Notes: generated by a model not told the origin, from the letters alone. A stretch of DNA of 64,000 bases from Pseudomonas oryzihabitans (GCF_006384975.1 NZ_CP021645.1:3686001-3750000), one strand, 5' to 3'; positions 7,487 through 16,397 are shown, numbered from the stretch's first letter. Program-made: numbers and translations.

Positions 7487-9019
7487 ATGCCGTCCCTGTC
7501 TCTGTCCCGCAATGGTCTGGCGCTGATTGCCATCTGCCTGGCGGCCTTGATGCTGGGCCTGGAGATCACCAGCGTTCCCGCCATCCTGCCGCTGCTGGAA
7601 AGGGCGCTGCCGGCCAGCTTCCGGCAACTGCAATGGATCATGAACGCCTACACCCTGGCCATGAGTGCGGTGCTGATGGCGATGGGGACACTGGGCGATC
7701 GCTTCGGTCGCAAACGCATCTTCATCCTGGGCACCCTAGTCTTCGGGGCTGCCTCCCTGGCCTGTGGCCTGGCCACCACGGCGCCGGTACTGATCGTTGC
7801 ACGTTTCCTGCAGGGCCTGGCCGCGGCGGCGATGCTGGCCTGCCAGATCGCCTTGCTGTCGCAGCACTTTCCCGCGGGCGCCGCGCGTGGCCGGGCGTTC
7901 GGCTGGTGGGGGATCGTCTTCGGCGCCGGGCTCGGTTTCGGGCCGATCGTCGGGGCTGCACTCGCGACCCTGGCGAGCTGGAGCTGGGTGTTCCTGATCC
8001 ACGTGGGTCTCGCCGGGGTCACCGTCGCCTGTGCCCTGCGCGGGATCGAGGAATCGGCCAATCCTGTCGCGAAGCACCTCGATCTGGCGGGCATGCTCAC
8101 CCTGTCCCTGGCGGTGTTCGGTCTCGTCTACCTGATCACCCAGGGGCAACTCGGCGCCGCCGCTACTCCGGCCGCACGACTGGGGTTGATCCTGAGCCTG
8201 GGTTGCCTGCTGCTCTTCGTCGTTATCGAGCGCCGTCGGGCCCAGCCTATGTTCGATTTCGCAGTGTTGCGCGTCCGGCGTTTCAGTGGCGCACTGCTGG
8301 GCGCCAGTGGCATGAATTTCAGCTTCTGGCCCTTCGTCATCTATTTGCCGCTCTATCTGCACGCCGTGGTGGGCCTGGACGCCCTTGCGACGGGTGGGAT
8401 GGTGCTGGCCTACACCCTGCCCACCATTCTGGTACCACCGCTGGCGGAGCGCCTGTTGCTGCGCCTTGGTCCCGGCGTGGTCATTCCCCTGGGGCTTGGC
8501 CTGATCGGGCTGGGCTTCGCGCTGCTCAGCCTGGCGGTGACCCTGGGGGCTGGCCAGATACCAGCCCTGTTGCCCGGGTGCCTCCTGGCCGGTATCGGCG
8601 TGGGTCTGACCAATACGCCGGTGACCAACACGGCCACGGCGGCGCTACCCGTGGAACGCAGCGGCATGGCTTCGGGGCTGGACATGAGCACGCGGATCTT
8701 TGCCCTGGCGCTGAACATCGCGCTCATGGGCGCCATCCTGCTGGGCGGCGTCGCGGCGCACTTGGCTACGGCGGCGACCACGCTGGATGGCAGCGGACGC
8801 GAGTCGCTGGCGGCGGCCATTGCCGCCGGTAACCTCGGACTGGCACAGGCCCATGGGGTCGACCTAGCGCTGGCCCGCGCCGCGCTCGGCCAGGGAGTCG
8901 GTTGGGTGACCGGCTATGCCGCGGTCTGCGCCTGCGGCTTCGCGCTGCTGAGTTTTCTGTTGTTGCGCCCGGTAGGGAAGGGGCAGCGGAAGTGTTCGAC
9001 GGCAGGTGGTGAGGCCTAA
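7487..9019 (+). CDS. MFS drug-type transporter, 14-helix DHA2-like
   Basis: This 510-residue membrane protein has about 14 hydrophobic segments and the MFS motif A in loop 2-3 (GTLGDRFGRKRIFILG). The N-terminal order LQWIMNAYTLAMSAVLMAMG matches DHA2 (EmrB/QacA-type) proton antiporters that expel drugs or other amphipathic compounds. An AGGTC ribosome site precedes the ATG. The divergent LysR gene 126 bp away is the likely regulator. The substrate cannot be inferred. Confidence 0.88.
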   Translation: MPSLSLSRNGLALIAICLAALMLGLEITSVPAILPLLERALPASFRQLQWIMNAYTLAMSAVLMAMGTLGDRFGRKRIFILGTLVFGAASLACGLATTAPVLIVARFLQGLAAAAMLACQIALLSQHFPAGAARGRAFGWWGIVFGAGLGFGPIVGAALATLASWSWVFLIHVGLAGVTVACALRGIEESANPVAKHLDLAGMLTLSLAVFGLVYLITQGQLGAAATPAARLGLILSLGCLLLFVVIERRRAQPMFDFAVLRVRRFSGALLGASGMNFSFWPFVIYLPLYLHAVVGLDALATGGMVLAYTLPTILVPPLAERLLLRLGPGVVIPLGLGLIGLGFALLSLAVTLGAGQIPALLPGCLLAGIGVGLTNTPVTNTATAALPVERSGMASGLDMSTRIFALALNIALMGAILLGGVAAHLATAATTLDGSGRESLAAAIAAGNLGLAQAHGVDLALARAALGQGVGWVTGYAAVCACGFALLSFLLLRPVGKGQRKCSTAGGEA

Positions 9020-9042
9020 CGCCGTCGAGATGCCGGAATGCT

Positions 9043-9261
9043 CTAGCGTGGATGCCGGCGCCTCCACTCGTCGACAACGTCGCCCAGGGTTTTGGGGGCA
9101 TCGCTCCGTATCCACGCCATGAATTCACGGTCGAATCTGAAGGCTTCGCCACATTGCTCGATCATGAAGCGCCGAACGTTTTGGGTACTTTTGTAGTTCT
9201 CGTCGATAACAGTGGCGCGTGTCAGTAAGGCGCTATGCCAGTCCGTTTTCAAATTACTCAC
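9043..9261 (-). CDS. Small DUF6434-like protein
   Basis: This 72-residue protein starts at GTG with GGGAG close upstream. The segments YKSTQNVRRFM, FRFDREFMAWIR and KTLGDVVDEWRRRH resemble the conserved core of DUF6434/SAP-associated small proteins, recalled from memory and not searched. It has no signal peptide or membrane segment. It is convergent with the MFS gene and lies 39 bp upstream of the ABC permease stop. Its function is unknown. Confidence 0.6.
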   Translation of the reverse strand: MSNLKTDWHSALLTRATVIDENYKSTQNVRRFMIEQCGEAFRFDREFMAWIRSDAPKTLGDVVDEWRRRHPR

Positions 9262-9300
9262 TCCCGTGACGAGTGGTTTGTCGGGACAGGGTTAGGCGCC

Positions 9301-10107
9301 CTAACGCCCCTGATACGCCTTCCCATAGTGCCTTTCCAGGCGCGCCTGCATGAACTCCATCGCCAGCGACATCAGCCAGTAGAGCACCGCCGCGGTGGTC
9401 AGCATCTCCAGGTAGCGATAGCTGGAGCGGCCATAGGACTGGGCGAGGAACATCACCTCCCAGACGCCCATCACCGAGACCAGGGAGGAATCCTTGAGCA
9501 TGGAGATGAACTGGCTGGTGGTGGGCGGGATGATGCTGCGCATGGCCTGGGGCAGGGTGACGCGCCAGAAGATCACCCGCGGCGAAAGACCCAGGGCCAG
9601 GGCCGCCTCGCGCTGGCCGGGCGGCACGCCGAGCAGGCCGGCGCGGAAGATCTCGCTGAGATAGGCGCCGTAGTTCAGCGACAGGGCGAGGATACCGGCG
9701 CTGATGGCGCCTGGTACCACGCCGATCTGCGGCAGCCCCAGGTAGATCAGCAGGATCTGGATCAGCAGCGGGGTGCCGCGGAAGAAGGAGGCGTAGAAGG
9801 TGGCCACGCCATAGGCCAGGGCGCTGGACGACAGCCTGGCCAGGGCCGCGGCGAAACCCAGCAGCACCGAGACGGCGATGGAGCAGAGACTGAGGAACAG
9901 CGTCAGCGCCGCGCCCTGCAGGAAGCCGTTGGGCCCCAGCCGCCAGCCCACCAGGTTGGGCAGGCGTGGCCAGACGCTGGCGAACTTGAGATCGAAACCC
10001 AGGACGAAGACCACACCCCCGGCCAACAGTGCCAGCCAGGTCAGCCAGACGCGGGTACGAAAGCTCAGCAGGGGGCGGCGCTGGGGCGGGGGTGGTAGGT
10101 CACTCAT
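9301..10107 (-). CDS. Polar amino-acid ABC transporter permease (HisM/GlnP type)
   Basis: This 268-residue permease has about five or six membrane helices and the EAA loop (GQREAALALGLSPRVIFWRVTLPQAMRSIIPP), characteristic of the His/Glu/Gln/Arg/Cys amino-acid branch. The ATG at 10107 overlaps the stop of the binding-protein gene by 4 bp, so the two are coupled. The N-terminal PPPPQRR tail is cytoplasmic. No ATPase gene adjoins the pair, so the ATPase must be encoded elsewhere or shared. Confidence 0.9.
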   Translation of the reverse strand: MSDLPPPPQRRPLLSFRTRVWLTWLALLAGGVVFVLGFDLKFASVWPRLPNLVGWRLGPNGFLQGAALTLFLSLCSIAVSVLLGFAAALARLSSSALAYGVATFYASFFRGTPLLIQILLIYLGLPQIGVVPGAISAGILALSLNYGAYLSEIFRAGLLGVPPGQREAALALGLSPRVIFWRVTLPQAMRSIIPPTTSQFISMLKDSSLVSVMGVWEVMFLAQSYGRSSYRYLEMLTTAAVLYWLMSLAMEFMQARLERHYGKAYQGR

Positions 10108-10931
10108 GGGGCTTGGGTAATGTCCGCACCAATCCACTTCTCGGAGATGCGCTTCAAGGTGCCGTCCTGACGTAGGCCGTCGATGATCTCGCGCAGCTTG
10201 GCGGCGAATTCCGGATCGCCCTTCTCGATGGCCACGGCGTTGGGCTCGGCATAGAGCGGGGCGCCGGCCAGCTTGAACTTGCCGTCCTGGGCGATACGCG
10301 GCTGGGCGGTCACCAGGTTGGTCAGTACCGCGTCCAGGCGCTTGCCGGCGCCCAGGCCCAGGTCCTGGAAGGCGACGTTGTCGTCGGGGTAGGGCACCAC
10401 CTGGACGTTGTCGAAGGGATAGCTCAGCGGCTTATCTTCCTGGCCCTCGATGGTCAGGTCCTTGTTCAGGTAGCTCTCGTAGGAAGAGGCGCTGGTGACG
10501 CCAACCTTCTGGCCCGAGAGATCCTTGGCGCCATGGATTCGCTCGTCACCGGCGTTGACCACGATGACCGCCGGCGAGGCGTAGTAGTTGACCGGAAAAT
10601 CGAACACCTGGGCGCGCGCCTGGCTGGGCGTCATGGAGCAGATGCAGACATCGTAACGGCCGCTCCAGCGACCCGCGGCGATCACGTCCCAGGACGGCGT
10701 CTCCAGGCGCAGCTTGACGCCCAGCTTGTCGGCCACCGCCTTGGCCACGTCCACGTCGAAGCCTTCCAGCTGGTTCTGGGCATTGAGCTGGGAGAAGGGC
10801 GGATAGCTTTCCATGAGCACGTTGACCAGCTCGCCCTTGGCCTTGATGCGATCCAGGGTAGCGCCGGCCGTGGCCGAGGTGGCGACCAGCGCCAGGGTCA
10901 GGCCGAGGGCCGATAGCAGAGCGGTTCTCAT
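10104..10931 (-). CDS. Amino-acid ABC transporter periplasmic binding protein
   Basis: This 275-residue protein starts with a Sec signal peptide (MRTALLSALGLTLALVATSATA) followed by the SBP_bac_3 fold: DRIKAKGELVNVLMESYPPFS, LEGFDVDVAKAVADKLGVK, then DVCICSMTPSQARAQVFDFP. It captures a polar amino acid in the periplasm and feeds the coupled permease. Divergence from a homocysteine S-methyltransferase family gene hints at a sulfur amino acid such as methionine or S-methylmethionine, but the ligand is not shown by sequence. Confidence 0.9.
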   Translation of the reverse strand: MRTALLSALGLTLALVATSATAGATLDRIKAKGELVNVLMESYPPFSQLNAQNQLEGFDVDVAKAVADKLGVKLRLETPSWDVIAAGRWSGRYDVCICSMTPSQARAQVFDFPVNYYASPAVIVVNAGDERIHGAKDLSGQKVGVTSASSYESYLNKDLTIEGQEDKPLSYPFDNVQVVPYPDDNVAFQDLGLGAGKRLDAVLTNLVTAQPRIAQDGKFKLAGAPLYAEPNAVAIEKGDPEFAAKLREIIDGLRQDGTLKRISEKWIGADITQAP

Positions 10932-11031
10932 GAGGGCGTCCTTTGCAAAGGGATAGAGGGCCTGGTATTAGAGAGATATGAGAACCGATATTGAACTCTG
11001 TTTTAGTTATAAGGAAAAGTGAAAAAACGCT

Positions 11032-11934
11032 ATGGCCAAGATGAATCTCGTTCTTCTCGACGGTGGCATGGGCCGCGAGCTTCAACGGCGCGGGGCCCCT
11101 TTTCGTCAGCCGGAGTGGTCGGCCCTGGCGCTGAGCGAGGCGCCGGAGCAGGTGGAGGCGGTGCATCGCGCCTATATCGAGGCTGGCGCCCAGGTGATCA
11201 CCAGCAACAGCTATGCGGTGGTGCCCTTCCATATCGGCGAGACCCGTTTCGCGGCCGAAGGCGAGTCCCTGGCCGCGCGCGCTGGCCAATTGGCACGGCA
11301 GGCGGTGACCGCCAGCGGCCAGCCGGTGCGGGTGGCGGGTTCCCTGCCGCCGTTGTTCGGCTCCTATCGCCCCGACCTGTTCGAGCCGGCGCGGGTGGAC
11401 GAGGTGCTGCAGCCGCTGATCCGCGGCCTGGCGCCCCATGTCGATCTCTGGCTGGCGGAAACCCAGAGTTCGCTGGCGGAGGTACGTGCCATCGCCGCCG
11501 GGCTGCCGGACGACGGCAAGCCGCTGTGGCTGTCTTTCACCTTGAAGGACGAAGACGTCGACGAGGTGCCGCGGCTGCGTTCGGGCGAGCCGGTGGCCGA
11601 GGCGGCGCAATTGGCCGTGGAACTGGGCGCTGGGGCGCTGCTGTTCAATTGCAGCCAGCCCGAGGTGATGGCGGCGGCGCTGGACAGCGCCCGTGAGACC
11701 TTTGCCACCGCGGGTATCGAGATTCCCTTTGGCGCTTATGCCAATGCCTTCCCGCCCCAGCCGGAAGAGGCCACCGCCAACGACGGTCTCGATCCCCTGC
11801 GCCCGGACCTCGATCCGCCTGGCTACCTGAGCTTCGCCCAGGACTGGCAGGCGCGCGGTGCGAGCCTGATCGGCGGCTGCTGCGGCATCGGCCCGGAACA
11901 CATCGCCGTGCTCGACCAGCGGCTGCGTGGCTGA
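11032..11934 (+). CDS. Homocysteine S-methyltransferase family protein
   Basis: This 300-residue enzyme has the S-methyltransferase fold: LLDGGMGRELQRRG at the N-terminus, AYIEAGAQVITSNSY, and the three zinc-ligand cysteines, one in LLFNCSQPE (about 205) and two in LIGGCCGIGPEH near the C-terminus. The family transfers a methyl group from S-methylmethionine, betaine or SAM to homocysteine or a related thiol or selenol. The divergent amino-acid transporter may deliver the substrate. All catalytic cysteines are present, so it should be active. Confidence 0.87.
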   Translation: MAKMNLVLLDGGMGRELQRRGAPFRQPEWSALALSEAPEQVEAVHRAYIEAGAQVITSNSYAVVPFHIGETRFAAEGESLAARAGQLARQAVTASGQPVRVAGSLPPLFGSYRPDLFEPARVDEVLQPLIRGLAPHVDLWLAETQSSLAEVRAIAAGLPDDGKPLWLSFTLKDEDVDEVPRLRSGEPVAEAAQLAVELGAGALLFNCSQPEVMAAALDSARETFATAGIEIPFGAYANAFPPQPEEATANDGLDPLRPDLDPPGYLSFAQDWQARGASLIGGCCGIGPEHIAVLDQRLRG

Positions 11935-11937
11935 TGA

Positions 11938-11981
11938 GACCAGGCCACTTCGCCGCCCGAGCGCGGCTGCGTGGCCTGGTC
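11938..11981 (+). terminator. Long hairpin after the S-methyltransferase gene
   Basis: Four bases past the stop, GACCAGGCCAC pairs perfectly with GTGGCCTGGTC (11-bp arms). The 22-nt interval contains a second stem, GCCGC/GCGGC. No T-run follows, so it is a likely 3' end or weak terminator. Confidence 0.5.
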
Positions 11982-12140
11982 CGTGCGCAGGCGCGAGTGA
12001 CCGGCCATCTCTTCGGTGACATCCCGCAATATCCCCTGGCCACCACGCAAGGCTGGCGAAAGGTTGACCTCTTAGGATTCCTGCAAGACCCGCCCCCGTG
12101 AGCGGGCGACGTGCCTACAAAAATAACCAGGATCCTTGCC

Positions 12141-12224
12141 ATGTCGTACCTGTCCCCCCGGGCGTCGCTGCACGCCTCCGTCCCCTGGATTTTCGCCCTC
12201 ACCGCGCCCCAACGCCGCGGCTGA
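12141..12224 (+). CDS. Possible 27-residue leader peptide upstream of citMHS
   Basis: The short frame MSYLSPRASLHASVPWIF... runs 27 codons to TGA at 12222-12224. It has CAGGAT seven bases before its ATG and ends 37 bp before the CitMHS start. It has no known relatives that I recognise. It could be a translated leader that influences the transporter gene, or a chance frame in GC-rich DNA. The rest of 11982-12140 shows only a short hairpin (CCCGC/GCGGG at 12089-12106). Confidence 0.25.
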   Translation: MSYLSPRASLHASVPWIFALTAPQRRG

Positions 12225-12261
12225 ACCCTCTCCCTTTCGCGAAATTTCCAGAGGTATTCCC

Positions 12262-13596
12262 ATGCTGACTTTCCTCGGCTTCGCCATGGTCATGACCTTC
12301 ATGTACCTGATCATGACCAAGCGCCTCTCGCCGCTGATCGCCCTGACCATGGTGCCGATCGCCTTCGCCGTGCTGGCCTGGGCACTATCCAGCGAATTCG
12401 CCAGCCTCGGCCACGTCAAGCTCGACGCCCTCGGCCCGATGATGCTCGATGGCATCCGCAAACTGGCGCCCACCGGCGTGATGCTGCTGTTCGCCATCCT
12501 CTATTTCGCGGTGATGATCGACACCGGCCTGTTCGATCCGGCGGTGCGCTGGATCCTCCGGCTGGTCAAGGGCGATCCGCTCAAGGTGGCCCTGGGCACC
12601 GTGTTCCTGACCCTAGTGGTCTCCCTGGACGGTGACGGCTCGACCACCTACATGATCTGCGTGGCCGCCATGTTCCCGCTGTACAAGCGCCTGGGCATGA
12701 ATCCGCTGATCATGACCTGCCTGATGCTGCTCTCCAGCGGGGTGATGAACCTGACCCCCTGGGGTGGCCCGACCGCCCGCGCCGCCAGTGCCCTGCACGT
12801 CGACCCGGCCGACGTCTTCGTCCCCATGATCGCGCCCATGCTGCTGGCCATCGCCTGGCTGTTCTTCCTGGCCTACCTCTATGGCCGCCGCGAGCGGGCG
12901 CGCCTGGGCATCCTGCAGATCGGCGAGACCGAAGGCGCCAACGTCACCGTATCCCAGTGCGAAGAGGCCCGCCGGCCGCAACTGCGCTGGTTCAACGGCC
13001 TGCTGACCCTGGCGCTGATGGCCGCGCTGATCGTCGGCGTGCTGCCGATGCCGGTGCTGTTCATGATCGCCTTCGGCATCGCCATGATCGTCAACTATCG
13101 CTGCCTGAACATGCAGAAGCAGCGCATCGCCGCCCATGCCGAGAACGTGCTGGCGGTGGTCTCGCTGATCTTCGCCGCAGGCATCTTCACCGGCATCCTC
13201 TCCGGGACCGGCATGGTCGACGCCATGTCCAAGGGCCTGCTGGCGGTGATCCCGGACGCCCTGGGGCCGTACATGGCGGTGATCACCGCCCTGGTCAGCC
13301 TGCCGTTCACCTTCTTCATCTCCAACGACGCCTTCTACTTCGGCGTGCTGCCGGTATTGGCCGAGGCCGCCGCGGCCTACGGCATCAGTCCGGTGGAGAT
13401 CGCCCGGGCTTCCATCGTCGGCCAGCCCGTGCATCTGCTCAGCCCCCTGGTGCCCTCCACCTACCTGCTGGTGGGCCTGGCCAAGGTGGAGTTCGGCGAC
13501 CATCAGCGCTTCACCCTGAAGTGGGCCACCGTGACCTGCATGTTCCTGCTGTTCGGAGCTTTGTTACTGGGTGTGTTTCCGCTGTACAGCCGCTAG
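12262..13596 (+). CDS. CitMHS-family citrate/divalent-cation symporter
   Basis: This 444-residue protein has about 11-12 membrane helices: MLTFLGFAMVMTFMYLIMTK at the start, SLDGDGSTTYMICVAA in the middle, NLTPWGGPTARAASAL, then FTFFISNDAFYFGVLPVLAE near the end. These match CitMHS proteins, which import citrate complexed with Mg or other divalent metal together with protons. I chose the ATG at 12262 because AGAGGT precedes it; a longer frame starting at 12136 lacks family similarity. A T-tailed terminator lies 45 bp after the stop. Confidence 0.9.
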   Translation: MLTFLGFAMVMTFMYLIMTKRLSPLIALTMVPIAFAVLAWALSSEFASLGHVKLDALGPMMLDGIRKLAPTGVMLLFAILYFAVMIDTGLFDPAVRWILRLVKGDPLKVALGTVFLTLVVSLDGDGSTTYMICVAAMFPLYKRLGMNPLIMTCLMLLSSGVMNLTPWGGPTARAASALHVDPADVFVPMIAPMLLAIAWLFFLAYLYGRRERARLGILQIGETEGANVTVSQCEEARRPQLRWFNGLLTLALMAALIVGVLPMPVLFMIAFGIAMIVNYRCLNMQKQRIAAHAENVLAVVSLIFAAGIFTGILSGTGMVDAMSKGLLAVIPDALGPYMAVITALVSLPFTFFISNDAFYFGVLPVLAEAAAAYGISPVEIARASIVGQPVHLLSPLVPSTYLLVGLAKVEFGDHQRFTLKWATVTCMFLLFGALLLGVFPLYSR

Positions 13597-13640
13597 AGTT
13601 TTACCAATTGTACGACTAGCCTTGCCGGCTGTTCGAAAAC

Positions 13641-13670
13641 GGCGCGTCGTCCGGCGCGCCTTTTCTTTTA
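13641..13670 (+). terminator. Rho-independent terminator after citMHS
   Basis: GGCGCG pairs with CGCGCC across an 8-nt loop and is followed by TTTTCTTTT, a classical terminator on the plus strand between citMHS and the terC-like gene. Confidence 0.75.
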
Positions 13671-13715
13671 AAGCGCGCTGCTATTAGACGCGCCTTAGCG
13701 ATGAGAGGATTTGCA

Positions 13716-14468
13716 ATGGAGTGGTTGACCAACCCGGAAATCTGGGTCGCCTTCTTTACCCTGACGGCCCTGGAGATCGTCCTGGGCATCGACAACATCA
13801 TCATGATCTCCATCCTGGTCAGCCGCATGCCCAAGCACATGCAGGCGCGGACCCGCTTCTTCGGCCTGGCCCTGGCCATGGTCACCCGCATCCTGCTGCT
13901 GCTGTCCATCACCTGGGTGATGCGCCTCACCGCCGATCTGTTCTTCGTCTTCGGCCAGGGCATCTCCGGGCGGGATCTCATCCTCTTCTTCGGTGGCCTG
14001 TTCCTCTTGTGGAAGAGCAGCGCCGAGATCTACCACGGCCTGGAAGGCGAGGAAGAGCAGGACGAGGACGCGCCGGCGAAGAAGGGCAGCGGCTTCATCG
14101 GCACCATCATCCAGATCGCCATCATCGACATCGTCTTCTCGCTGGACTCGGTGATCACCGCGGTCGGCATGGTCAGCCACGTCCCGGTCATGGTCGCGGC
14201 GATCATCGTCGCGGTGCTGGTGATGATGCTGGCGGCCGGTGCCATCAGCACTTTCATCGACAAGCACCCGAGCCTGAAGATGCTGGCGCTGTCCTTCCTG
14301 ATCGTGGTCGGTACCGTGCTCATCGCCGAAGCCTTCGAAGTCCATGTGCCCAAGGGCTATGTCTACTTCGCCATGGCCTTCTCGCTGGCGGTGGAAGCCA
14401 TCAATATCCGCCTGCGTGGCAAGGCCAAGGCGCGCGCGGCGGTCAAGCTGCGCAAGGAGCAGATCTGA
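13716..14468 (+). CDS. TerC-family integral membrane protein
   Basis: This 250-residue protein has seven or more membrane segments. It carries the two acidic TerC motifs, EIVLGIDNIIMISIL at about 17 and IDIVFSLDSVITAVGM at about 140, and an acidic cytoplasmic loop (EGEEEQDEDAPAKK). TerC/Alx/YkoY proteins are linked to metal (Mn) export and metalation of secreted proteins. AGAGGA sits six bases before the ATG at 13716, preferred over an in-frame ATG at 13701 that has no ribosome site. It has its own transcription unit between two terminators. Confidence 0.88.
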   Translation: MEWLTNPEIWVAFFTLTALEIVLGIDNIIMISILVSRMPKHMQARTRFFGLALAMVTRILLLLSITWVMRLTADLFFVFGQGISGRDLILFFGGLFLLWKSSAEIYHGLEGEEEQDEDAPAKKGSGFIGTIIQIAIIDIVFSLDSVITAVGMVSHVPVMVAAIIVAVLVMMLAAGAISTFIDKHPSLKMLALSFLIVVGTVLIAEAFEVHVPKGYVYFAMAFSLAVEAINIRLRGKAKARAAVKLRKEQI

Positions 14469-14520
14469 GCCCAGCGGCGGAACCCGACTCGGTCCACGCC
14501 GCCTAACTCAGCAGGTCCCC

Positions 14521-14553
14521 GCGAGCCCGAAGGTGCCCTACCTTCGGGCTCGC
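14521..14553. terminator. Strong hairpin after the terC-like gene
   Basis: A perfect 14-bp inverted repeat (GCGAGCCCGAAGGT and its complement) with a 5-nt loop lies 52 bp after the TerC stop. The T-run is weak (GTCTGTG), but the stem is very stable. Confidence 0.6.
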
Positions 14554-14567
14554 GCGTCTGTGCAGGA

Positions 14568-14585
14568 CGGTCATTAAACTTTTAT
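14568..14585 (+). promoter_or_regulatory. Candidate Pho box upstream of Na/Pi symporter
   Basis: CGGTCAT-TAAA-CTTTTAT matches the PhoB consensus CTGTCAT-N4-CTGTCAT at 11 of 14 positions and keeps the AT-rich spacer. It lies 47 bp before the start of the Na/Pi cotransporter gene, a sensible PhoB target. The match is imperfect and unverified. Confidence 0.4.
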
Positions 14586-14632
14586 GACAAGCTCGCCAGG
14601 AGTTCTTGGACACGCGCCGGGAGGGCGCCGCG

Positions 14633-16306
14633 ATGCTGACACTGCTCAACCTGCTATCCGCCGTGTCCCTGCTGGTGTGGGGCACCCATATCGTGCGTAC
14701 CGGCATCCTGCGGGTGTACGGCGCCAGCCTGCGCCGGGTGCTCAGCCGCAGCATGCAGCGCATGCCGCTGGCCTTCCTCTCCGGCATCGCCGTCACCGCC
14801 CTGGTGCAGAGCAGTAACGCCACCGCGCTACTGGTCACCTCCTTCGTCGCCCAGGGCCTGGTGCCCCTCACCCCGGCGCTGGCCATCATGCTCGGCGCCG
14901 ACGTGGGTACGGCGCTGATGGCGCGGGTGCTGACCTTCGATCTCTCCTGGCTGTCGCCACTGCTGATCTTTCTCGGCGTGGTGTTCTTTCTCGGTCGCAA
15001 GCAGACCCGCGCCGGCCAGCTCGGCCGGGTCGCCATCGGCCTGGGCCTGATCATCCTGGCGCTGCAGCTGATCGTCGAGGCGGCTTCGCCCATGACCCAC
15101 GCCGCCGGGGTCAAGGTGCTGTTCTCCTCGCTGACCGGCGATGAACTGCTCGACGCCCTGACCGGGGCGGTCTTCGCCATGGTCTCCTATTCCAGCCTGG
15201 CGGCGGTGCTGCTGACCGCCACCCTGGCCGGTTCCGGGGTCATCTCGCTCAAGGTGGCGCTGTGCCTGGTGGTGGGCGCCAACCTGGGCAGCGGCGTGCT
15301 GGCCTTGATGGGCGCGGCCAAGCAGGGCGTCGAGGCGCGGCGGGTGGCGGTGGGCAGCCTGCTGTTCAAGCTCGCCGGCTGCATCCTGGTGCTGCCGTGG
15401 ATCGGCCTCTTGGCCGACTGGCTGCAGGGCTACGACTTTAACGACGCCGAGGTGGTGATCGGCTTCCACGTCGCCTACAACCTGGTGCGCTGCCTGCTAT
15501 TCCTGCCCCTCACCGGGCCCCTGGCGCGCTTCTGCACCGCCATCCTGCCCTCCCAGGAGAGCGCCGAGACCATCCTGCGGCCGCGCCATCTGGACACCGC
15601 GGCGCTGGACACCCCGGCCCTGGCGTTGACCAATGCCTCCCGCGAGCTGTTGCGCATGGGCGACGTCATCGAGCAGATGCTGCAGCACCTGCTGGTGCTG
15701 GTCAGCGGTGCTGGCGACAAGCAACTGGCCCGCGAGGTGCGCCGCCTCGACGACGACGTCGACGCCCTCTACACGGCGATCAAGCTGTACCTGGCGCGCA
15801 TGCCGCGCGAGGACCTCGACGAGCGCGACAGTCGGCGCTGGGCCGAGACCATCGAGCTGGCGATCAATCTGGAGCAGGCCGGCGATCTCATCGAACGCAT
15901 GGCCAGCGACGTGGAGAGCAAGAAGATCGCCGCCCGGCGTTCCTTCTCGGCCTCCGGGGTGGAAGAGCTCACGTCCCTGCACCGGTTGCTGGTCGACAGC
16001 CTCAAGCTGTGCCTGTCGGTCTATCTCTCCGGCGACCTGGATGCCGCCCGCCGCCTGCGCCGGCTCAAGCAGCGCTTCCGCCTGTTGGAAAGACGCTACG
16101 CCCATGCCCACGTCGAGCGGCTGCACCAGCAGGTGGTGGAAAGCTTCGAGACCAGCTCCCTGCACCTGGGCCTGCTCAGCGACATGCGCCGGGTCAACTC
16201 GCTGTTCTGCAGCATCGCCCACGGCGTGCTGGAGGCGGCCGACGCCGGCTATGCCACCGAGCATGAATTGCCGATGGAAGGGCGGGACGAGGCGGGCGAG
16301 GCCTGA
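14633..16306 (+). CDS. Na+/phosphate cotransporter (NptA/YjbB type) with C-terminal PhoU domain
   Basis: This 557-residue protein joins two repeated Na/Pi-cotransporter units to a PhoU-like helical domain (about 330-550). The signature QSSNATALLVTSFV is near residue 62, and its second-repeat counterpart is YSSLAAVLLTATLAGSG. GGGAGGG lies about eight bases before the ATG at 14633; a TTG at 14606 is a weaker alternative. Proteins of this type move phosphate with sodium and may export excess phosphate. The TGA stop lies at the edge of a dispersed palindromic repeat. Confidence 0.88.
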   Translation: MLTLLNLLSAVSLLVWGTHIVRTGILRVYGASLRRVLSRSMQRMPLAFLSGIAVTALVQSSNATALLVTSFVAQGLVPLTPALAIMLGADVGTALMARVLTFDLSWLSPLLIFLGVVFFLGRKQTRAGQLGRVAIGLGLIILALQLIVEAASPMTHAAGVKVLFSSLTGDELLDALTGAVFAMVSYSSLAAVLLTATLAGSGVISLKVALCLVVGANLGSGVLALMGAAKQGVEARRVAVGSLLFKLAGCILVLPWIGLLADWLQGYDFNDAEVVIGFHVAYNLVRCLLFLPLTGPLARFCTAILPSQESAETILRPRHLDTAALDTPALALTNASRELLRMGDVIEQMLQHLLVLVSGAGDKQLAREVRRLDDDVDALYTAIKLYLARMPREDLDERDSRRWAETIELAINLEQAGDLIERMASDVESKKIAARRSFSASGVEELTSLHRLLVDSLKLCLSVYLSGDLDAARRLRRLKQRFRLLERRYAHAHVERLHQQVVESFETSSLHLGLLSDMRRVNSLFCSIAHGVLEAADAGYATEHELPMEGRDEAGEA

Positions 16307-16397
16307 GGTTGGGTTGAGACAGCTCCATCGTCGAAGCCCAACATCGCCCGGGCCCCGAGACGATGTTGGGCTTCGCTGCGCTCAACCCAACCTACGG
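16306..16397. repeat. Dispersed palindromic repeat, copy A
   Basis: Two inverted halves: AGGTTGGGTTGAGACAGCTC... to GAAGCCCAAC, and GTTGGGCTTCG... to CAACCCAACCTACGG. Related copies are at 20103-20180 and 32126-32219. The element sits at the 3' end of the Na/Pi gene and may act as its transcript end. Confidence 0.8.

Noticed and set aside
10932..11031. SAM or methionine-type riboswitch before the S-methyltransferase gene
   Set aside because: The 100-bp gap is AT-rich and too short, with no multi-helix pattern.
13597..13715. Possible yybP-ykoY manganese riboswitch before the terC-like gene
   Set aside because: The interval holds a simple terminator with T-run; I could not find the paired conserved loops expected of that riboswitch.
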